NCBI RefSeq assembly: GCF_024706985.1
Contig: NZ_JAMCCX010000061.1
Span: 62,001 to 126,000 of the forward strand
Reading direction: 5' to 3'
Length of the DNA stretch: 64,000 nucleotides
Source: Alicyclobacillus sp. SP_1
Lineage (GTDB): Bacteria > Bacillota > Bacilli > Alicyclobacillales > Alicyclobacillaceae
Positions 58,561 through 64,000 of this stretch are shown here, in pieces. A model generated the notes under the pieces. It did not search any database, was not told where the DNA came from, and saw only the letters and a program-made list of their open reading frames with translations. Made by a program: the position numbers and the translations under genes. Numbering within the stretch: position 1 is the stretch's first letter; the number at the start of each line of letters is the position of its first letter.

Positions 58561-59100
58561 TCATCCAGGAATATCTTTTAGTTGAATATTAACCCATACC
58601 AAGTCGGATTGAAGAAGATGCAGCGTGTGATCGATAGCGCGCAGAATGTCCTGTTGCTCGATGGTACTTAAATGCTCGTGTTGTTGAATGCGCTCGATGT
58701 TGTCTCCGTATTCGCGAATTTGTTCGAGCAAATGGCGCTGGTAATCGAGCCATATGGTTCGGATGTCTGTCTCTTTCAAGTGGTGCAAGTTGACGAGTTT
58801 GAAGTGAAAGAGGGCCAAGGCCTCGGAAGACGTGGGGAGCGGTTGGAGCATTCGGCGTAAAAAATCCGCCCGCCCTTTGGCCGTAATGGTGTATTGCTTT
58901 TTCTTTCGCAAGCTGTCGTCTTCGACATCTGACGTATACGGGGCAATCAGCCCATCCAATTCCATCCGGCGCATCATTGGGTAGAGCGTGCCATAGCTCA
59001 CCGAGCGCAGAGGTCCTAAGGAATGCGTGAGTATTTCGCTCAGCATGTATCCGTGCATAGGCCTATCCATCAATTCCCCTAAGACAAACAGTTCGTACAG
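58561..59100 (-). CDS. PadR-family transcriptional regulator, probable CTG start
   Basis: This is a winged-helix regulator of about 179 residues. LGELMDRPMHGYMLSEIL, SYGTLYPMMRRMELDGLI and KKKQYTITAKGRADF are diagnostic of PadR, and the C-terminal half is a helical dimerisation domain of the Vir-like group. The frame is open to 59190, but the upstream part carries no ribosome binding site and the palindromes described below. AAGGGAGG lies 7 bases before CTG 59100, which gives the normal PadR N-terminus (Tyr-Glu-Leu-Phe-Val-Leu-Gly). A CTG start is rare, so this is an inference. It should repress the MFS gene downstream. Confidence 0.82.
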   Translation of the reverse strand: MYELFVLGELMDRPMHGYMLSEILTHSLGPLRSVSYGTLYPMMRRMELDGLIAPYTSDVEDDSLRKKKQYTITAKGRADFLRRMLQPLPTSSEALALFHFKLVNLHHLKETDIRTIWLDYQRHLLEQIREYGDNIERIQQHEHLSTIEQQDILRAIDHTLHLLQSDLVWVNIQLKDIPG

Positions 59101-59131
59101 AGTGGTTCCTCCCTTGTCAAAAGCTATTGTG

Positions 59132-59169
59132 TATATCGATTCGATATAGCGATGCGATACAAATGTATC
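59132..59169. promoter_or_regulatory. Two operator-like palindromes upstream of padR
   Basis: TATATCGA-T-TCGATATA (59132-59148) is a perfect 8-bp-arm palindrome, and GATACA-AA-TGTATC (59156-59169) is a second one. Both lie just before the PadR gene, and the second resembles the ATAC/GTAT-type operators bound by PadR proteins. They suggest autoregulation. Confidence 0.6.
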
Positions 59170-59331
59170 AAAAGCGTGCGGTGGCATCAAGGGATGGACA
59201 ACTCGTGACTGCCGCTTTTTTGTGGGTGCGAGGTGTCATGACGTGACAACCGCCGACAGGGCAGACTCGGTCTCTTGAATACTCTGGTAGAGAATTGCAG
59301 GGCATTCCAAGCCAGCGAGGTGTGGACCAAG

Positions 59332-61479
59332 ATGGATTGGAACAACAACGTAGGGAGTGGTGGGGAGGCGTTCGAGAGCCTTGGTGGTGTCTTAGAGGAT
59401 GGCCTAGAACGGCTGGTTGCTAGTCAAGCACAGGATGGAAGTTGGCAACACGCATTCGATACGGGTGTCATGCCGGATGCGCAAACTGCGATTGGACTTT
59501 ATCTGCTCGGGGAACAGGCATGGGATTGGGTGCGACCTCTTTTGGTCCGCCTCCAAGCCATGCAAGAAGAACATGGGGGCTGGAGCGTCTATCCGGGCGA
59601 CGGTGGGGACTTGTCCACCACCGTGGAGTGCTACTACGCCTTGACTCTTTGGCGGGCATGGCCAGTCGGTTCGGAACTTGCCAAGTGCCGTGCCGAGAAG
59701 TTCATTCGAGAGCGGGGCGGACTTCGCAAGTGTCGCAATTTAACCAAGACCTGGCTCGCAGTCGGTGGCGAAATACTTTGGAGAGAACTACCTTCTGCTC
59801 GTTGGTACAGCATGTTGCTCCGGCGCGGGTCTCCCATTCGTCTGGAGCAGTTGACCATCTTTACGCAGTTGCACATCGTGCCGATGCTTCTTCTCGGTCA
59901 CCTACGCTACGTGTCTCCCTATGCGAAGGCACCCGTGTTGACTAACCTAGACATGCATTCACGAATCAGTCGACGTGGCTCATCATGGACCGGGGACAAG
60001 GATGCGAGAACCACGAATGCTCGACGCTTACTCGTTCGACGGCGAGCGAGCGAACGTTGCCGCCAGATGATTCAGCAACATCAGGAAGACGATGGAACGC
60101 TTGCCGGCTATCACTCGTCGACGTTTCTTTGGTTGTTGGCGAAACGGGCATGGGTCCATCCAGACACCTGTGATGTGTCGCAGGAACTATGCAGCATTCG
60201 CAAAAACTGCCTGTTCATTGCAGGTGAATTCGGAAAGCATCAGCAGACGTGCAATGCGCATGTCTGGAACACGTCACTCGCGCTGCAAGCACTTCAGGAA
60301 AAGAGTCTGTGGGCACACGAGAAGACCCATGCACGAGCCATTGACCGCGGAGTCGCTTATCTGCTGACGCATCAGCACCGAATGGAATACGGCGGCGGAT
60401 GGGCTTTTTCGAGCAACAACACGCGCCATCCGGACACGGATGACACGGTCGCCGCACTGACGGCCCTGATGCCCGTGCGCACATCACATGCTGCGGCCTG
60501 GAGCAGAGGCGTCCAGTTTTTGCTGGACCGGCAAAACAAGGACGGTGGGTGGTCTGCTTTTGTCAAGAACGCCGGAAAGAGTTATTTGGAGTGGATTCCT
60601 GCCAATGACATGAAACGGGCTATGGCCGATCCGTCGACTGCAGACGTCACGGGTCGAGTCTTAGAATTTCTCGCGCGGTCGCAGAGTTTGCCATCTGCAC
60701 ATCCGGTGGTGGCGCGCGGGTGCCGATGGTTGTTGCGGCATCAGGAGGCGGACGGCAGCTGGTATGGGCGCTGGGGGACCGCTTATGTGTACGGCACGTG
60801 GTGCGCCGTCCGGGCGTTGGTAAGTCAGACGCATCAGGCAGGCGTGCGAGCGTCTTTGCAGGTTGCTTTGGATTGGCTGATGTCTGTCCAGCGTGAGGAC
60901 GGTGGATTTGGCGAGTCTGCTGCCAGCGAATGTCTCGGTCATTACGTGCCGCTCGGCCACAGTTTGCCGACGCAGACCGCTTGGGCGCTCGACACGTTGG
61001 TGGCACTCGCCACAGGGGATTTGGATGAGGCACTGCGGCGGGCTGCGCAGCGCTCGGCCGAGCGCTGTGTGTTATGGCTGTTGAAGCATGAGCACCATGG
61101 GCAGTGGGAGGAAGATTATCCAACCGGATCGGCCTTCGCAGGCGCTCTTCACATTCGCTATCACATCTACCGCGAAGTATGGCCGCTAATCGCTCTGTCG
61201 AGATTCGCGGAAATGGTGGAGAGTGGTCATGCAGGTTCTGTGAAGGGAGGTGAACAACATGGTGCATCCGCGCTTATTTGCAGCCTTTCGCTCAAGGATT
61301 GCCAATCCCATGTACTGGCGCAGAACCCATCGGATTCTTCGCTGCTACTCGCAGGCCGACTTGGCCACGCCAGAGGGAGCTGCAGCACTTGTCGACCACA
61401 TGAGCTACGCATTGAACGTGCCGATCACGCCTGCGGAGCGGGACGGAGCCGTGCAGTGGCTTGTGGCGCAGCGGATTAA
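59332..61479 (+). CDS. Squalene-hopene-cyclase-like terpene cyclase
   Basis: This class II triterpene-cyclase homologue is 715 residues in the open frame, but its core ends near residue 640, the usual SHC length. QW-type repeats are seen at QAQDGSWQ, EEHGGWSVY, QNKDGGWSAF, HQEADGSWYG and QREDGGFGE. The protonating DxDD motif reads HPDTDDTVAALTA, with the catalytic Asp, so cyclisation of squalene or a related polyprenyl chain is plausible. The last 75 residues are read out of phase with family sequence and overlap the next gene by 221 bases, suggesting a lost stop or frameshift near 61241. ATG 59332 after GAGGTG is preferred; TTG 59275 is the alternative. It could be SHC or a sporulenol-type cyclase. 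Confidence 0.85.
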   Translation: MDWNNNVGSGGEAFESLGGVLEDGLERLVASQAQDGSWQHAFDTGVMPDAQTAIGLYLLGEQAWDWVRPLLVRLQAMQEEHGGWSVYPGDGGDLSTTVECYYALTLWRAWPVGSELAKCRAEKFIRERGGLRKCRNLTKTWLAVGGEILWRELPSARWYSMLLRRGSPIRLEQLTIFTQLHIVPMLLLGHLRYVSPYAKAPVLTNLDMHSRISRRGSSWTGDKDARTTNARRLLVRRRASERCRQMIQQHQEDDGTLAGYHSSTFLWLLAKRAWVHPDTCDVSQELCSIRKNCLFIAGEFGKHQQTCNAHVWNTSLALQALQEKSLWAHEKTHARAIDRGVAYLLTHQHRMEYGGGWAFSSNNTRHPDTDDTVAALTALMPVRTSHAAAWSRGVQFLLDRQNKDGGWSAFVKNAGKSYLEWIPANDMKRAMADPSTADVTGRVLEFLARSQSLPSAHPVVARGCRWLLRHQEADGSWYGRWGTAYVYGTWCAVRALVSQTHQAGVRASLQVALDWLMSVQREDGGFGESAASECLGHYVPLGHSLPTQTAWALDTLVALATGDLDEALRRAAQRSAERCVLWLLKHEHHGQWEEDYPTGSAFAGALHIRYHIYREVWPLIALSRFAEMVESGHAGSVKGGEQHGASALICSLSLKDCQSHVLAQNPSDSSLLLAGRLGHARGSCSTCRPHELRIERADHACGAGRSRAVACGAAD

Positions 61480-61534
61480 TCCGCACAGCCCGGCGCATCA
61501 AATGAGAATGTGGCAGTACGTCTACGGAGGTTGA
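61259..61534 (+). CDS. Small unknown protein encoded within the cyclase tail
   Basis: This 91-residue protein has GAAGGGAGGTG 5-6 bases before ATG 61259 and a composition unlike random sequence: FRSRIANPMYWRRTHRILR, a helical ATPEGAAALVDHMSYAL and ITPAERDGAVQWLVAQRIN. It has many Arg and Trp and no membrane segment. It overlaps the cyclase frame by 221 bases in another frame, so the cyclase tail is more likely the artefact. I cannot assign a family. It is followed by a hairpin and the convergent kynureninase gene. Confidence 0.78.
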   Translation: MVHPRLFAAFRSRIANPMYWRRTHRILRCYSQADLATPEGAAALVDHMSYALNVPITPAERDGAVQWLVAQRINPHSPAHQMRMWQYVYGG

Positions 61535-61556
61535 GAGCGGCTTAGTGGGGGGAATG

Positions 61557-61576
61557 GGGCGGAGTTGTCCGCCCCC
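61557..61576. terminator. Hairpin between the cyclase locus and kynU
   Basis: GGGGCGGA pairs with TCCGCCCC around the loop GTTG, between the convergent stops at 61534 and 61602. It lacks a T-run. Confidence 0.55.
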
Positions 61577-61601
61577 ACTGCCTCTGTTCCAAGGGAACGA
61601 G

Positions 61602-62888
61602 CTACGAGACGAGGTCGTTGCTGTCCCGAAAGGACTCATAAGCCCGGGTGGACAGGAGTCGATAGAGTGTGTCAACGGTTTTCCAGACATCGATAAAGCG
61701 GGTGTACATAGGGACTGGCGCAAAGCGGAGTGTGTTCGGTGGACGATAGTCTGGAATGACTTGGTTTGCCCGCAAAGCGCGGGACAGTGCGGCGGCTTCG
61801 GGGTGATAGAAGGCCACATGGCCCCCGCGGCGACTGGGTTGGCGGGGGGTACCCAACTGCCCTTCACCAGTCGTGCGAATGATTTTCTCGTCGAGCAGTG
61901 TCATCAGGTAGTCCGTGAGTTGCAGTGATTTGGCACGCAGTTGCGACAACCCCGCCTCCAAGGTCAACGAGAGCCCTGCCTGTACAGCGGCCGCTGCGAT
62001 GATGGATGGTGTGGAAATCTGCCACGCACTCGCAGAATGGGCTGGAACCATGGGGATGGACATCTCAAACTGACGCGCCTTGTCGCTGCCAAACCAACCT
62101 GAAAGCAAAGGGGCGGTTCCGTGATGCCGCTCGTGCACGAACAGCCCGCCGATGGTTCCTGGCCCTCCGTTGAGATATTTATAATTGCACCAAACAGCCA
62201 AATCCACGCCGTCCTCGTGCAGATGATGAGGCACCACGCCGATGGAGTGAGCTAAATCAAAACACACGAGAATGCCCTTGGCGTGAGCGGCCTCCGTGAG
62301 GCGCGGGATGCTTGCGAGTTGACCGGACTGATACCAGACGGAAGGCAACAACAGTAGGCTGACGTCTTCGCTCAGTCGCTCCATCACGTCTTCCTCATAG
62401 ATCCATCCGTCCGATCTCGGTGAAATCAGACTCAGACCATCGGGATTGGCAGAGTGTAAAGTGACGTGATTCGCCAATGCGTACAAGTCGGACGGGAAAT
62501 TTGCTGTATCTGCCAAAAGGCGGGGACGACCTTCGCGCGGATAGAAGGTGGCTAAGAGGGCGTGCAAGTTGACCGTGGTTTGGCCAGTGACGACGCATTC
62601 TTCGGGCTTTGCCCCGATGAGCTCAGCCGTCATGGCCCCGAGTCGCTCGGGCATGTGTAGCCAGTCCGTGTCCGGGTGCCCCCACCCATCGACGGCATAG
62701 TGCTTCCACTGCTCAAGCGCTTCAATCGTTGCGGCCTCCGCATCTTTGGACAGGAGTCCGAGCGAATTTCCGTCCATGTACTGTATGTTTTCGCGGCGAT
62801 AGAAGCGGTCGACAAAGTTTGCAAGCGGATCCGCTGCGTCTAACTGGTGCGCTTCTTCCGCTGTATAAGAAAAAGTTGTCACAGTCAT
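61602..62888 (-). CDS. kynU: Kynureninase
   Basis: This 428-residue pyridoxal-phosphate enzyme splits kynurenine to anthranilate and alanine. The family signature is intact: MDGNSLGLLSKDAE near the start, GWGHPDTDWLHMPERLG, DLAHSIGVVPHHLHEDGVD with the aspartate, and the lysine in WCNYKYLNGGPG. The C-terminal substrate-binding RPPNTLRFAPVPMYTRF is also present. GGAGAG lies immediately before ATG 62888. The formamidase-like gene at 55115 could supply its substrate, but no tryptophan 2,3-dioxygenase is in the window. Confidence 0.95.
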   Translation of the reverse strand: MTVTTFSYTAEEAHQLDAADPLANFVDRFYRRENIQYMDGNSLGLLSKDAEAATIEALEQWKHYAVDGWGHPDTDWLHMPERLGAMTAELIGAKPEECVVTGQTTVNLHALLATFYPREGRPRLLADTANFPSDLYALANHVTLHSANPDGLSLISPRSDGWIYEEDVMERLSEDVSLLLLPSVWYQSGQLASIPRLTEAAHAKGILVCFDLAHSIGVVPHHLHEDGVDLAVWCNYKYLNGGPGTIGGLFVHERHHGTAPLLSGWFGSDKARQFEMSIPMVPAHSASAWQISTPSIIAAAAVQAGLSLTLEAGLSQLRAKSLQLTDYLMTLLDEKIIRTTGEGQLGTPRQPSRRGGHVAFYHPEAAALSRALRANQVIPDYRPPNTLRFAPVPMYTRFIDVWKTVDTLYRLLSTRAYESFRDSNDLVS

Positions 62889-62967
62889 CTCTCCATTTGG
62901 CTCTCAACTATGCTACATTACGAGTAATGGTAATGTCACGATACAGCAGTGTGCAGGGGGCCAGTCC

Positions 62968-63186
62968 ATGTCCAAGGAAATTTGTCCAAAATGCAATTTT
63001 TCGGAACTGTCGGCGTTGCCGTATGACGCGTCTTGGACATGCCCGAGCTGTGGGTATGTATCCCCACCCAATGAGCGGAATAATCCCATCACGGACCCCA
63101 AGAATCGACAGAAGTACATTATGGAACACTATACGCAGTTTTGGTTCTATCAAGAAAGAGAGCGCGAGGACGATTGGGACGACTAG
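62968..63186 (+). CDS. Small zinc-ribbon protein
   Basis: This 72-residue protein carries two CxxC pairs, CPKC at residues 6-9 and CPSC at 25-28, forming a zinc ribbon. The acidic, aromatic C-terminus (YIMEHYTQFWFYQ then Glu/Asp) is probably a protein-binding tail. GGGGG precedes ATG 62968. The function is unknown; small ribbon proteins often act in transcription or translation complexes. Confidence 0.8.
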   Translation: MSKEICPKCNFSELSALPYDASWTCPSCGYVSPPNERNNPITDPKNRQKYIMEHYTQFWFYQEREREDDWDD

Positions 63187-63237
63187 TCGGCGATGTGCCA
63201 CGCCATGAACGGTTGACGATAGCCCGTCCAAGCTCTG

Positions 63238-63273
63238 GACGGCATTGTGTGCACATTGCGAGACAATGCCGTC
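63238..63273. terminator. Hairpin between convergent small genes
   Basis: GACGGCATTGT (63238-63248) pairs perfectly with ACAATGCCGTC (63263-63273) around a 14-base loop. It lies between the stop of the zinc-ribbon gene and the stop of the convergent gene at 63276 and may end both transcripts, although no T-run follows. Confidence 0.55.
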
Positions 63274-63275
63274 GA

Positions 63276-63476
63276 TTACAACGCCGTCGGTACCTCGTAG
63301 TATTTTTGGGTGGAAATAAACACTGCAGCGATGACTAGGCCCACGATGAAAAGCCCAATGCGTTTGCGGGTGGAGAGCTTGTGTCCACCTGGGCGAATTT
63401 CCACTGCGATGATGAACAGTACTGCAATGACGACTGAAAAGATGAGTTCGATTCCATCATGAAGAAGCGTGTGCAT
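63276..63476 (-). CDS. Small two-helix membrane protein
   Basis: This 66-residue protein has two hydrophobic segments (LIFSVVIAVLFIIAVEI, IGLFIVGLVIAAVFIS) joined by a basic turn (RPGGHKLSTRKR). The frame is open to 63698, but ATG 63476, about 10 bases after GAAAGGACG, is the only start giving a sensible protein. The function is unknown. It is divergent from acpS. Confidence 0.7.
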   Translation of the reverse strand: MHTLLHDGIELIFSVVIAVLFIIAVEIRPGGHKLSTRKRIGLFIVGLVIAAVFISTQKYYEVPTAL

Positions 63477-63598
63477 GAAGGTGCTTCGTCCTTTCGTTGT
63501 GCAGGTTCTTTTTTTATGCCGATGTCGCTTCGAACAGGCCTCCATCCATTGTAAACGGTCGCAGATAGAAAAGCCATGAAAACGGAGGTGGGCGAAGC

Positions 63599-64000
63599 AT
63601 GGTCGTTGGAGTTGGCGTAGACCTGGCCGGGGTGACGAGAATAGCAGGCGTTCTCGAGCGTCGTGGCGAGGCGATTTCGCGCCGTCTGTTGTCGCCAAAC
63701 GAGTTTCAGTTGTTCGTCACTATGTCCTCGGCTCGGCAAGCGGAATTTTTGGCCGGTCGATTCGCGGCTAAGGAGGCAGTGGCGAAAGCGATTGGCTGCG
63801 GCTTAGCCCGGCTTCAACCAGCGTCGGTCGATATTCAGGTGGGTGCTGCGGGTCTCTCGGTTCGGTTTCTAGGCAGACCTCCAGCGCATTTGGAGCCACA
63901 TGATACGGTTCATGTGACGATTTCGCACGCGGAAGGCATGGCTATTGCGTTTGCATTGGTCGAGCGTCCACGCCTGTCTGAGCCACCATCGAATAATGCA
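63599..64000 (+). CDS. acpS: Holo-[acyl-carrier-protein] synthase (3' end outside the window)
   Basis: This enzyme transfers the 4'-phosphopantetheine arm of coenzyme A to apo-ACP. The 134 visible residues run off the window without a stop. The family motifs are present: GVGVDLAGVTRIAG with the metal-binding Asp, FAAKEAVAKAIGCGL with its Glu and Lys, and the final THISHAEG-like strand as VTISHAEGMAIAFALVE. CGGAGGTGGG before ATG 63599 supports the start. The usual AcpS length is 115-130 residues, so only a few residues, or a short extension, are missing. Confidence 0.95.
   Translation, partial: MVVGVGVDLAGVTRIAGVLERRGEAISRRLLSPNEFQLFVTMSSARQAEFLAGRFAAKEAVAKAIGCGLARLQPASVDIQVGAAGLSVRFLGRPPAHLEPHDTVHVTISHAEGMAIAFALVERPRLSEPPSNNA

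Noticed and set aside
1-64000. CRISPR arrays, tRNA or rRNA genes, insertion sequences, prophage or toxin-antitoxin modules
   Set aside because: I looked for regular repeats with spacers, cloverleaf patterns, transposase or integrase proteins and paired small genes, and found none that could be supported.

Overview
The window looks like chromosome of a spore-forming Bacillota bacterium, most likely of the Alicyclobacillaceae kind. The evidence is strong Shine-Dalgarno sites with frequent TTG and GTG starts, a SleB-type cortex hydrolase, an MntR repressor, a ROK/sugar ABC locus with a cre-like site, a squalene-hopene-cyclase-like gene, and many secreted wall proteins. I see no rRNA, tRNA, insertion sequence, phage gene or CRISPR array. 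Genus-level placement is inference.

Region by region. 1-5.4 kb: rmlC (dTDP-rhamnose synthesis), a secreted protein, a glutathione peroxidase whose catalytic codon is TGA followed by a SECIS-like hairpin, a small membrane protein, and an ABC exporter pair. 5.5-14.7 kb: transaldolase, a PAS histidine kinase, then a ROK repressor divergent from a sugar ABC importer (binding protein and two permeases, no ATPase) and a mannose-6-phosphate isomerase. 14.7-22.8 kb: envelope genes, namely an unknown membrane protein, a cyclic-di-GMP-I riboswitch with promoter and terminator ahead of a secreted transglutaminase-like protein, MntR, SleB, a DUF4855-like protein and a secreted protein with duplicated MPIWYVMQ modules. 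22.9-34.3 kb: an MMPL exporter with an operator-like site over its promoter, a D,D-carboxypeptidase, a class A penicillin-binding protein, a MerR/MFS pair and an unknown acidic protein.

34.5-40.2 kb: a secreted SGNH esterase with a sorting-like tail, a sortase, a deacetylase-like secreted protein, and mannose-1-phosphate guanylyltransferase. 40.4-45.4 kb: a ferric-type ABC importer followed by an FTR1/COG4280-like membrane protein and a small membrane protein. 45.4-50.9 kb: a BMP-family lipoprotein, a NERD-domain protein, a small secreted protein, and a pantothenate operon (DUF2520 reductase, panB, panC). 51-54 kb: a 39-residue YjcZ-like peptide, a glycine-rich membrane protein, a Toprim protein, a CDGSH iron-sulfur protein and a ferritin-VIT1 fusion. 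54.1-64 kb: methionine aminopeptidase, kynurenine-formamidase-like, FAH-family, MFS exporter with PadR regulator, squalene-hopene-cyclase-like gene overlapping a small ORF, kynureninase, two small proteins and the start of acpS.

Three themes connect the genes: nucleotide-sugar and wall-surface assembly (rmlC, manA, manC, sortase, penicillin-binding proteins, secreted modules), metal and redox handling (MntR, ferric importer, FTR1-like, CDGSH, ferritin-VIT1, Sec-peroxidase), and multidrug export (ABC, MMPL, two DHA2-type MFS). The most notable items are the hidden selenoprotein, the complete c-di-GMP switch over a transglutaminase, and the sortase beside an esterase with an atypical sorting signal.
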